This document shows, one piece after another, positions 1-7,049 of a stretch of DNA of 30,455 bases. Numbering within the stretch: position 1 is the first letter of the stretch; each line of letters opens with the position of its first letter. The position numbers and the translations under genes are program-made. Source of the stretch: JAUXLW01 sp964195005 (GTDB lineage Bacteria > Actinomycetota > Acidimicrobiia > Spongiisociales > SHLN01); the NCBI GenBank assembly GCA_964195005.1, contig CAXMOO010000085.1:1-30455 (forward strand). Reading direction: 5' to 3'. Under the pieces are notes generated by a model. That model made no database searches. It was given only the letters and a program-made list of their open reading frames with translations, and was not told the origin of the DNA.

Positions 1-1
1 A

Positions 2-511
2 TGGCTGCTGGCGCGAGCCGGTTTAGACGGAACCACTATGGCGGCCATCCTCGACCGGGCCAAGGTGCGTTCCGGCAGCTTCTATAACCTCTTCGACTCC
101 AAGAACGAGGCGATTCTCACGGTAGTGCGCGAGGCCATCAATGCGGTGGATCCCCATCCCGACGGCGTCGGCCAGGACACGGTGGAGGAACTGGTAACTG
201 CCTACGTCGAGTTCTTCATCGGGCAGCCCACGCTCGCTCGCATCTACATGCAACTGGCCGTAGGCGGCGCCCTCAACGACGAAGACGTAGCCGGCCGGGT
301 AATTCACCACCACCGGGACCGCCTGGAACGCTTCACAGACGCCATCCGTCGTACTCGCGACACAACACCTGCCAAGGCCCAGCTCGAGGCGGAGCTATTG
401 CTCGCCGGCCTCAACGGCCTGGCTCTACGCTGGCTACTCGAACCCGACTTCGACATGAAGCGTCGGGCCCGGGAAATACTCAAACGCTGGAAGGTCAGCC
501 AGCCCCAGTAG
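2..511 (+). CDS. TetR-family transcriptional regulator, 5' end outside window
   Basis: This is a one-component DNA-binding repressor of the TetR type whose first codons lie before the window. The frame is open from base 2, and residues upstream of the first in-window ATG (base 38) already match the family: a Gly-Leu-Asp-Gly-Thr-Thr stretch, then AAILDRAKVRSGSFYNLF, which is the usual helix-turn-helix ending in the 'G-x-F/L-Y-x-x-F-x-x-K' signature. Position 38 is therefore an internal Met and not the start. The remaining ~115 residues are the helical ligand-binding and dimer domain, ending in a basic tail. The gene converges on the MocA-like gene and overlaps its end by 17 bp (495-511). It could control the adjacent molybdenum-hydroxylase operon, but no operator can be assigned and the ligand is unknown. 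Family call is sure; target is inference. Confidence 0.85.
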   Translation, partial: WLLARAGLDGTTMAAILDRAKVRSGSFYNLFDSKNEAILTVVREAINAVDPHPDGVGQDTVEELVTAYVEFFIGQPTLARIYMQLAVGGALNDEDVAGRVIHHHRDRLERFTDAIRRTRDTTPAKAQLEAELLLAGLNGLALRWLLEPDFDMKRRAREILKRWKVSQPQ

Positions 512-1109
512 GCAGGTAGCCCAGGTCGCGACATGCTGCCTCGTAGTCGTCCCAGGTGTTGACGTCGATCGGCTTGGGACGATTGACGTCAACCCTCAAC
601 ACCCGGTCATCCCCCGAGAGCATGTCCCAGAGCACCTTGTCGCCCTCATGCGAGGGCATGGCCTCCAGGGCGGCAAGTGACAAAACCCAGGGGTGCCCGA
701 CGCTATCTGTGTATTCGACCACGGCCGCCCAGGCGTTTTCATCGCGATACTCAGCCACCAGCCCATCAATAACGTCGGCCGTAATGGCCGGCTGGTCGCC
801 GGCAACAATCACTGCCCCCGCCGCCGGGTCCACGACCGCCAGGCCGGCGCGAAGGGAGGTGGCACTCCCCCGACTGTGATCGGGATTGAACACCGCCCGG
901 GCTCCGCGCAGGTCCACCCCGGCCTCGATCTCATCCGCATGGGCGCCGAGCACCACCACGATGGGGTCCAGAGTGGACTCCTCGACGGCCACGACAACAA
1001 GCTCCAACATGGTCACGTCGCCGAAACGCAGAAGTTGCTTGGGTTGGCCCATCCGGCTCGAACCGCCTGCGGCCATGACGATGCCCGGAAGGTGGGCCTC
1101 ACCCTTCAT
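495..1109 (-). CDS. MocA-like molybdenum cofactor nucleotidyltransferase
   Basis: A 204-residue nucleotidyltransferase of the MobA/MocA group, which transfers CMP or GMP onto molybdopterin so that the finished cofactor can enter xanthine-dehydrogenase-type enzymes. The N-terminus carries the nucleotide-binding signature LPGIVMAAGGSSRMGQPKQL (residues 7-26, with Gly, Ser, Arg and Lys of the family loop), and further on VIVAGDQP is the usual metal-binding Asp motif. The start is placed at the ATG at 1109 because the family begins just before this loop; a longer open frame upstream lies inside the preceding gene and is low-complexity. It begins 4 bp after the Mo-subunit stop, as last gene of a five-gene operon. 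CMP versus GMP specificity cannot be read from the sequence. YgfJ, the variant found with selenium-dependent hydroxylases, is a possible closer identity given yqeB and yqeC elsewhere in the window. Confidence 0.85.
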   Translation of the reverse strand: MKGEAHLPGIVMAAGGSSRMGQPKQLLRFGDVTMLELVVVAVEESTLDPIVVVLGAHADEIEAGVDLRGARAVFNPDHSRGSATSLRAGLAVVDPAAGAVIVAGDQPAITADVIDGLVAEYRDENAWAAVVEYTDSVGHPWVLSLAALEAMPSHEGDKVLWDMLSGDDRVLRVDVNRPKPIDVNTWDDYEAACRDLGYLPTGAG

Positions 1110-1113
1110 GACG

Positions 1114-3336
1114 CTAGGTACCGGTGATGTCCTGGGGACGCACCGGTACCCGGTCGATGTCCACCCCGGTTGCGTCGCGAATGGCAGCGACAACGGCCGG
1201 AACCGAGCTGATGGTCGGGGGCTCGCCGGCGCCTTTGGCTCCATAGGGGCCCCATGAGCTTGGTTCTTCGATGAACGTGGCTGTGACTTCCGGGGCGTCA
1301 AGGAAAGTGGGAAGCAGGTAGTCGGTGAAGCTGGCGTTGCGGATTACTCCCCGATCGATGACCAGCTCTTCCATCACCGCCAGGCCAACCCCCTGCAGAA
1401 TCCCCCCTTCGACCTGCCCGATCAGTGATTGCGGATTGAGGACCTTGCCGACGTCCTGGGCGGTGTCGATGCTGACAACTCGCACGAGCCCCAATTCCTG
1501 GTCGACATCCACCACGGCCCGATGGGCGGCGATAGCAAAGTCGGCGTGAAGGTTTCCCTGGCCGTTTTCATCGGGTTCTTCGGTCGGCGGGTGCCGAAAC
1601 CGCACCAACTCTGAGATGGGCTCGGATCCACACAGTTCGTCCATCGTCATGACGAGCTCGCCGTCCTTCCACACTCCCTCCTCGTTGAGGTCGTCGCCTC
1701 CGCCCCGCTCAAGTGCCTGCTCCCGGACCTTGAGCGCTGCCGCCAGCGCGGCTCCGCCGGTCATTTGCGTCTGGCGTGACGCCGAGGTCGAGCCCGCCGA
1801 CCCTATCTGTGACGTGTCGGTGGGTATCACCGCCACCTGCTCGATGCCCAACGCGGTCCGGACCAGCTGTGCCAGGATCGTCACCATTCCCTGGCCCACC
1901 TCCATCGCCGCGGTGTGCACCTCGGCTCCTGCCGGGCTGAGGATGACCCGGGCCTCGGCGTAGTCGTCGAAGCTCTCTGAAAACGCCAGGTTCTTGATGC
2001 TCAGGGCGTAGCCGACACCCCGCTTCACGTAGGGCCGGGTTGTGGTCAAGCCGGTGCCGCCGGGAAGATGGCGCGGGTCATCCGAGCCGTCGTCCTCGAT
2101 AATGGGCAACTCCATGAGCGCGTCGATTACCTCCCGGGTCGGGAGCGAGGTCTCGATAATCTGGCCGGTACAGGGGCTGGGGTCACCGGATGCCAGAGCA
2201 TTGATCCGCCGCAATTTCATCGAATCCATGCCAAGCTTGGCAGCCAATTTGTCCATCTGGGTCTCATGGGCGAAACAGGCCTGCACCCCCCCGAAGCCGC
2301 GCATGGCCCCGCATGGTGGATTGTTGGTTCGGACACCGTAACCGTCCACTGCGACCGAATCGACCTTGTAGGGACCGACGGCGAAGAACGATGCGTTGCC
2401 CATGACTGCGCCCGTGGTCGATGCATATGCCCCGCCATCGAGAAGCAACTTCGCTTCCACCCGCACGAGCCGTCCGTCCTCCTCCGCCTCGTGGCGGTAC
2501 CAGAGCTTTGCCGGATGCCGGTGGACATGACCGGTGAAGCTCTCGGCCCTGTCGTAGACCATCTTCACCGGCCGGCCGGTGCGCAACGCCAGCATGCATA
2601 GGTGAATGTGCATGCTCATGTCCTCGCGGGCGCCGAAAGCTCCACCGATACCCACGGGATGCTGGCGCACCTGTTCTGGCTGCACTCCGAGACTGCGCCA
2701 GATCTGATCGTGGTCGGTATGAATCCATTGGCTCGTTACATAGAGGTCGACACCGCCCTCACTGTCGGGGATGGCCAGTCCCGCTTCGGTGCCGAGCGGC
2801 GCCTGATCCTGTGAGCCGACCTCATAGAAGCCCTCCACCACTACCGGGCCGGAGGCGTCTTGATCTCCTCGCCGTACCTTCACATGGCGGAATATCTCGC
2901 CCTGCTCCAGGGCCTCCTCCGAGTCGGAGAGGGGTTCAAGCTCCTCGAACTCGACGTCGATAGCGGCCACCGCTCGCCGGGCCGTCTCGAGATCGTCGGC
3001 CGCCACCACCGCCACCGGTTCACCCCAATAGCGGGTTTCGGAATCGGCCAGCACCGGTTGATCGGGATCTTCTATGCCAAACAGCTTGCGGGCCGGCACA
3101 TCCTCGAGAGTCAGCACAGCTTGCACACCGGGTATGGCGAGGGCCGGGCTGGTCTCCAGCCGGACTACCCGGGCATGGGCAAACGGGCTCCGGAGAGTTG
3201 CTCCCCACAACATTCCCTCGGCAAAGAGGTCGGAAACATACGCGAAGTTGCCTGTGACCTTGGGCACGCCGTCGGGCCGCAAAGTCGACTCCCCAACACC
3301 GCCCCTGACTCGAGTCGCGGTCGTGGTGTCTGTCAT
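1114..3336 (-). CDS. Xanthine dehydrogenase family, molybdopterin-binding subunit (module A)
   Basis: A 740-residue Mo-cofactor subunit of a three-subunit hydroxylase, close in length and layout to the separate large subunits of bacterial xanthine dehydrogenases such as PucD. It has an N-terminal a/b hammerhead domain (about residues 15-130), then the Mo-binding halves. Visible motifs are GIGGAFGAREDM (cofactor loop), CGAMRGFGGVQ, with the conserved Arg of the active-site loop, and near the C-terminus GAKGAGEPP, where Glu705 is the expected catalytic base that activates the hydroxylating water. It overlaps the 2Fe-2S gene by ATGA and precedes the MocA-like gene by 4 bp. The substrate is probably a purine, since the first gene of the operon encodes 8-oxoguanine deaminase; other N-heterocycles or aldehydes are possible. 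No active-site feature visible by eye discriminates between these. Confidence 0.88.
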   Translation of the reverse strand: MTDTTTATRVRGGVGESTLRPDGVPKVTGNFAYVSDLFAEGMLWGATLRSPFAHARVVRLETSPALAIPGVQAVLTLEDVPARKLFGIEDPDQPVLADSETRYWGEPVAVVAADDLETARRAVAAIDVEFEELEPLSDSEEALEQGEIFRHVKVRRGDQDASGPVVVEGFYEVGSQDQAPLGTEAGLAIPDSEGGVDLYVTSQWIHTDHDQIWRSLGVQPEQVRQHPVGIGGAFGAREDMSMHIHLCMLALRTGRPVKMVYDRAESFTGHVHRHPAKLWYRHEAEEDGRLVRVEAKLLLDGGAYASTTGAVMGNASFFAVGPYKVDSVAVDGYGVRTNNPPCGAMRGFGGVQACFAHETQMDKLAAKLGMDSMKLRRINALASGDPSPCTGQIIETSLPTREVIDALMELPIIEDDGSDDPRHLPGGTGLTTTRPYVKRGVGYALSIKNLAFSESFDDYAEARVILSPAGAEVHTAAMEVGQGMVTILAQLVRTALGIEQVAVIPTDTSQIGSAGSTSASRQTQMTGGAALAAALKVREQALERGGGDDLNEEGVWKDGELVMTMDELCGSEPISELVRFRHPPTEEPDENGQGNLHADFAIAAHRAVVDVDQELGLVRVVSIDTAQDVGKVLNPQSLIGQVEGGILQGVGLAVMEELVIDRGVIRNASFTDYLLPTFLDAPEVTATFIEEPSSWGPYGAKGAGEPPTISSVPAVVAAIRDATGVDIDRVPVRPQDITGT

Positions 3337-3788
3337 CGGGGCACCATCGATTCGAGAGAACGGAGGATGGCGCTGTAGCCGGTGCAGCGGCAGATATTTC
3401 CCGACAGGGCTTCTTTGATCTCATCCGTAGTGGGCACCGGGTTGCTTTCGAAAAGATGGGCCGCGGCGACGACGATGCCGGGCGTGCAGAAACCGCACTG
3501 GACACCGCCCCCGTCAATCATGGCGGTCTGGACAGCATGCAACGTGTCCCCGTCGGCCACACCCTCCACAGTCGTGATCTCGGCGCCCTCGGCGTCGGCT
3601 GCCATGACCAGACACGAACATATCGCCCGCCCATCGAGAATCACAGTGCACGACCCACATTCGCCCTGCTCACAAGCGTTCTTCGAGCCCGGCAGACCGA
3701 GCCCTTCCCGTAAAAGCACCAGCAAGCTCTCCGACGCCCCCACCGAAGCGTCGACTTCCTCGCCGTTGATCCGCATCCGCACATCCAT
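3333..3788 (-). CDS. Xanthine dehydrogenase family, [2Fe-2S] subunit (module A)
   Basis: A 151-residue two-domain iron-sulfur subunit carrying electrons from the Mo site to FAD. All eight ligands are present: Cys39, Cys44 and Cys47 in CEQGECGSC, Cys59 after the DGRAICSC turn (plant-ferredoxin-like domain), then Cys98 and Cys101 in QCGFCTPG and Cys133 and Cys135 in NICRCTGY (helical domain). The start is set at the ATG at 3788, giving MDVRMRINGEE, which matches the beta strand that opens this family; the frame extends further upstream without family resemblance. The stop overlaps the Mo-subunit start (ATGA). A 166-bp gap separates it from the FAD gene, an unusually large space inside this otherwise tight operon; I see no gene or clear terminator in it. 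It is the intact counterpart for judging the cysteine-free domain in module B. Confidence 0.92.
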   Translation of the reverse strand: MDVRMRINGEEVDASVGASESLLVLLREGLGLPGSKNACEQGECGSCTVILDGRAICSCLVMAADAEGAEITTVEGVADGDTLHAVQTAMIDGGGVQCGFCTPGIVVAAAHLFESNPVPTTDEIKEALSGNICRCTGYSAILRSLESMVPR

Positions 3789-3954
3789 CAGCAGTGCGCT
3801 CCCCCACGAATAGCGTGCGTGTATCGCCGAGCACTCGGCGTCATCTGGCAAAGACCCGCCGACGAAGGCGCACCTAACCGTGCGGCGAGGAGAAGGTCGC
3901 AGCCAGGGGCGTCGAGGGCCGGCGAGACGGGTGCGGTATTTGTGGGGCAGCGCA

Positions 3955-4752
3955 CTAGCTCAAGCACCTTTCCAGTAGCCGCCTCGCCAGAACTCCCGAA
4001 GCATGCCGTCGATACGACTCCGTCGAACGATGGTCGGTGATGGGACGCACCTCCTCTGAAACCAACCGCTGAAACTCGATGAGGTCGGCTTCTGAGGGAG
4101 TTGCCTGGGCCGAGATCATCTCCTCGGCCCGGCGGGCCCGAAGCGGTGTGGTAGCCACCGACCCCAGTGCCACCCTGGTACGCCCATCGTCGTAGCGCAT
4201 CACGCAGGCCATGACGGTAGAAATGACCATGGCGTTGCGCATCCCAACCTTGCCGAATTCCTGCCGCTCGGGGATCTCCTCAGGAAGGATCACGCTGTGA
4301 ATCAACTCGCCGGGCTCAATGGCCGTGCGCTTGACACCGGTAATGAACTCATCAATCGGCAACCGGCGGGCCCTGGAAGCAGAACGCAGTTCGATAGTCG
4401 CATCGAGCGCAGCCAGGAAGGGAAGACCGTCACCGGCCGGGCTGGCCGTACCGAGGTTGCCACCGATGGTGCCGGCAGCGCGGATCTGGGGGGACCCGAC
4501 GGTTCGGGCTGCCTGGGCCAACGCCTTGTAGGGTCCCTCCTCGAGCCGGGCCCAGGTAACACCGGATCCGATGGTGCCGTTCAGCTCGGCGAGCTCTTCG
4601 ACTCGTCGCAGCGCAATGATGTGCTCCGGACGTCGATGACCGAAGTTCACTTCCACCATCAGATCGGTGCCACCGGCGAGCAGCGTGGCGTCCGGAACTT
4701 GCTCCAAAGCTTGAAGTGCGGCGGTGAGATCTGCCGGCCGGTCGATGTCCAT
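3955..4752 (-). CDS. Xanthine dehydrogenase family, FAD-binding subunit (module A)
   Basis: A 265-residue FAD subunit of the CoxM/PucC type, the electron exit of the enzyme. Both FAD-contact motifs are canonical: LLAGGTDLM at residues 24-32 and TIGGNLGTASPAGD at 95-108. The C-terminal CO-dehydrogenase flavoprotein domain follows, with GKVGMRNAMVIS and VALGSVATTPLRARRAEE recognisable. The length fits the family. The start ATG at 4752 lies 18 bp after the 8-oxoguanine deaminase stop, so the two are almost certainly co-transcribed. The gene order deaminase, FAD, 2Fe-2S, Mo, MocA is typical of a purine-type molybdenum hydroxylase operon. No [4Fe-4S] insertion, as seen in 4-hydroxybenzoyl-CoA reductase, is present. 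The electron acceptor (NAD or another carrier) cannot be told from the sequence. Confidence 0.9.
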   Translation of the reverse strand: MDIDRPADLTAALQALEQVPDATLLAGGTDLMVEVNFGHRRPEHIIALRRVEELAELNGTIGSGVTWARLEEGPYKALAQAARTVGSPQIRAAGTIGGNLGTASPAGDGLPFLAALDATIELRSASRARRLPIDEFITGVKRTAIEPGELIHSVILPEEIPERQEFGKVGMRNAMVISTVMACVMRYDDGRTRVALGSVATTPLRARRAEEMISAQATPSEADLIEFQRLVSEEVRPITDHRSTESYRRHASGVLARRLLERCLS

Positions 4753-4770
4753 TATGGCGAAGCTAGCAAC

Positions 4771-6138
4771 TCAATCGAGCAGCGTCGACGCCAGTTGATT
4801 GTGCCGGGCGATCAAATCCGCAAGGTCGACGCCCACCAGTCGCCCGTCCTCCACCACCCGTCTCCCGTGCACGAAGCTGTGGTCCACTCCCACCGGAGCA
4901 CAGAAGAGAATTGCGGCTACCGGGTCGTGGAGGGCACCGGCGTATTCGATCCGGTTTAGATCGAAGGCGATGAAGTCGGCCGCCTTGCCTGCCTCGAGAG
5001 CTCCAAGATCGTCTCGCCCCAGGACTGCAGCGCCGCCACGGGTCGCCATCTCCAGAGCGGTGCGAGCAGGCATGTGCGAATCCGTGAGCCGGATGCTCGA
5101 AGCTGCCGACAGCCTCGCCAGGAGCATGGCCTGGCGGGCTTCGGCGAGAAGATTGCTCCCATCGTTGCTGGCCGAGCCATCGACCCCGATGCCGACCCTG
5201 ACCCCCGCCGCCAGATAGGCCGGTACCGGCGCGATCCAGGAGGCGAGCCGCATGTTGGAGGTAGGGCAGTGCGCTACGCCGGTGCCGGAGCGTGCCATTC
5301 TCTCGATCTCGTCTGAGTTGATGTGCACCGCATGGGCGAACCAAACGTCGGGGCCCATCCAATCCACCGACTCGGCCAGCTCAACAGGGCGCATCCCGAA
5401 TTGCTCTAGGCAAAAGGCCTCCTCGTCGGTCGTCTCGGCCAGGTGGGTGTGCAGGTGAACTTGATGCGTGCGCGCCAGCTCAGCGGCCTCGCGCATACCG
5501 TTGAGAGTCACAGAGAACGGGGAGCACGGCGCCACGACCAGCCGGGTCATCGCCCCGGGTGCGGCGTCGTGAAACAGGCCAATCGCCCGCTCGGTGTCAG
5601 CAAGAATCTCATCCTCCGACTCGACCACCGAGTCCGGCGGCAGCCCTCCATCGCTCTCACCGAGACTCATCGACCCCCGGGCAATATGAAATCTGATGCC
5701 AACCCCGTCAGCCCCCGCCACCTGATCGTCGACACGGGAACCGTTGGGATATACGTAGAGGTGATCGAAGGCTGTGGTGCACCCCGATAACGCGAGCTCG
5801 GCTAGGCCGAGAGTCGTCGAGACCCTCACGTGATGAGGCGTCAGGCGGGCCCAGATCGGGTACAGGGTCGTCAGCCACTCAAACAAGGCGACATCCTGAG
5901 CTTCCGGCACCGCCCGGGTCAGCGTTTGATAGAGGTGGTGATGGGTGTTGATCAGGCCCGGCATCACTACATGCCCGGTGAGATCCACCACTTCGTCAGC
6001 ATGGGCGGGCAGTTCGGCAGTGGGCCCGACCTGTTCGATCCATCCGTCGCGGGCGAACAACCCGCCGTCCGCCAGCTCACGCCGCTCCTCGTCCATGGTG
6101 GCGAGCACGGTCGCGTTCTTTACAAGCAAAGTGGCCAT
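4771..6138 (-). CDS. 8-oxoguanine deaminase (amidohydrolase)
   Basis: A 455-residue amidohydrolase that matches, from memory, the characterised 8-oxoguanine deaminases (8-oxoguanine to urate plus ammonia) throughout, more closely than guanine deaminase or SsnA. Metal-site residues are visible: His66 and His68 in NTHHHLYQ, His230/His232 with Glu235 in LHTHLAE, His269 in FAHAVH, and Asp320 in VDGSASND. The stretches SGCTTAFDHLYVYPNGSR, RGSMSLGESDGGLPPD and HCPTSNMRLASWIAPV are hallmarks of the subfamily. It heads the module A operon and its ATG has no Shine-Dalgarno sequence but has a TAGCGT box ending 6 bp upstream, suggesting a leaderless transcript. The product, urate, is also the product of xanthine dehydrogenase, which fits the downstream genes. 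A related s-triazine or N-heterocycle hydrolase is the main alternative. Confidence 0.88.
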   Translation of the reverse strand: MATLLVKNATVLATMDEERRELADGGLFARDGWIEQVGPTAELPAHADEVVDLTGHVVMPGLINTHHHLYQTLTRAVPEAQDVALFEWLTTLYPIWARLTPHHVRVSTTLGLAELALSGCTTAFDHLYVYPNGSRVDDQVAGADGVGIRFHIARGSMSLGESDGGLPPDSVVESEDEILADTERAIGLFHDAAPGAMTRLVVAPCSPFSVTLNGMREAAELARTHQVHLHTHLAETTDEEAFCLEQFGMRPVELAESVDWMGPDVWFAHAVHINSDEIERMARSGTGVAHCPTSNMRLASWIAPVPAYLAAGVRVGIGVDGSASNDGSNLLAEARQAMLLARLSAASSIRLTDSHMPARTALEMATRGGAAVLGRDDLGALEAGKAADFIAFDLNRIEYAGALHDPVAAILFCAPVGVDHSFVHGRRVVEDGRLVGVDLADLIARHNQLASTLLD

Positions 6139-6144
6139 ACATGT

Positions 6145-6150
6145 ACGCTA
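6145..6150 (-). promoter_or_regulatory. Putative -10 box, leaderless promoter of the 8-oxoguanine deaminase operon
   Basis: On the minus strand TAGCGT (TANNNT form) ends 6 bp before the deaminase ATG at 6138, which would put the transcription start at or next to the start codon. There is no Shine-Dalgarno sequence. No clear -35 box is seen. The 41-bp gap to the divergent gene leaves little room for other control sites. Confidence 0.45.
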
Positions 6151-6168
6151 CCCGAGCCGGGCATGCGC

Positions 6169-6174
6169 TATAAA
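6169..6174 (+). promoter_or_regulatory. Putative -10 box for the serB-like gene
   Basis: TATAAA lies 5 bp before the GTG start at 6180. It may be a -10 box of a leaderless transcript; alternatively AAAGG within and after it (6172-6176) could act as a weak, closely spaced ribosome binding site. The divergent -10 box for the deaminase operon lies 19 bp away, so the two promoters would overlap. Confidence 0.35.
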
Positions 6175-6179
6175 GGCTT

Positions 6180-7010
6180 GTGCGCTGGCCCCCCTATCGT
6201 CATGTGTTTTTCGATTGCGACTCGACCCTCACCCGGGTGGAAGGCATCGACGTGCTCGCCGAACAAGCCGGGCGGGCAGACAGCGTGCAAAGCCTCACCG
6301 AGGCGGCGATGAACGGCACGGTAGACCTCGAAGACGTTTACGGTGAGCGGCTTGCTCAGATCAACCCGACCCTGGCGCAGGTCCAGGCCCTGCGCCAGGT
6401 GTACAAGGACAACGCGGTGGTCGACGCCAAGATGGTGATCGCGGTTCTCCAGCACCTCGGCCACGAGACTTACATCATCAGCGGGGGACTCGAAGAACCG
6501 GTCCGGGAGTTCGGCATCTCACTGGGAGTGCCAGGAGACCACATCCGGGCGGTGGGTGTCGAGTACGACCAACTCGTCGGGGCGTGGTGGTCACATCACC
6601 AGGACCAGGAGGCCCGATACCTCGACTACGGCAGAGGTGCGCTTGCCGTCAGCGAGGGCAAGGAGGAGATAGTGCGGGATCTGGTGGGTCACGAACCTGG
6701 TAGGTCGCTGCTGGTCGGCGACGGCACCAGCGATCTGCTCGCCGGAGAGGTTGTCGATCTGTTCGTCGGGTATGGCGGTGTCGCCGTGCGCCCCAAAGTG
6801 CGCGAGCACGCTCGGGCCTTCATCGAAGCCACCGGCCTCGCCGCAGTGCTCCCACTGGCCGCCGGGCCGGCAGCTATTGCCCGTTTAGAGGTTCCGTCGC
6901 ACCGAGCCCTGTTCTCTCAAGGGATCACCGACGCCGAGCAGTCGACTCATTTCGGCGACGCCGGCCTGGCCGCCAAACTCAAAGACGCGGTGACGGCGCT
7001 GGCCGACTGA
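6180..7010 (+). CDS. serB: Phosphoserine phosphatase-like HAD hydrolase
   Basis: A 276-residue HAD-superfamily phosphatase. Motif I is FFDCDSTLTRVEGID, with nucleophile Asp12 and acid/base Asp14; motif II is the Ser of YIISGG; motif III/IV is LLVGDGTSDLLA. The segment following motif I (GIDVLAEQAGR) resembles the SerB substrate cap region. The last ~70 residues form an extra C-terminal part that I do not recognise. It starts with GTG and ends 39 bp before serA on the same strand; the pair would supply two of the three steps of serine synthesis from 3-phosphoglycerate. It is divergent from the 8-oxoguanine deaminase operon with only 41 bp between starts. The context supports phosphoserine as substrate; another small phosphate ester cannot be excluded. 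Confidence 0.8.
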   Translation: MRWPPYRHVFFDCDSTLTRVEGIDVLAEQAGRADSVQSLTEAAMNGTVDLEDVYGERLAQINPTLAQVQALRQVYKDNAVVDAKMVIAVLQHLGHETYIISGGLEEPVREFGISLGVPGDHIRAVGVEYDQLVGAWWSHHQDQEARYLDYGRGALAVSEGKEEIVRDLVGHEPGRSLLVGDGTSDLLAGEVVDLFVGYGGVAVRPKVREHARAFIEATGLAAVLPLAAGPAAIARLEVPSHRALFSQGITDAEQSTHFGDAGLAAKLKDAVTALAD

Positions 7011-7036
7011 CACGCTCACCGGCGACAGATCGACGG

Positions 7037-7042
7037 TACCCT
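7037..7042 (+). promoter_or_regulatory. Putative -10 box, leaderless promoter of serA
   Basis: TACCCT ends 7 bp before the serA ATG at 7050. No Shine-Dalgarno sequence precedes the ATG, and the same TANNNT-plus-6/7-bp arrangement recurs at other starts in this window. serA may therefore have its own promoter in addition to read-through from the serB-like gene. Confidence 0.45.
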
Positions 7043-7049
7043 CGACGCG

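Noticed and set aside
2264..2728. 154-codon minus-strand frame within the module A Mo subunit, with some xanthine-dehydrogenase-like words out of frame.
   Set aside because: Shadow frame of the same strand. The true frame is continuous over 740 codons, so there is no frameshift.
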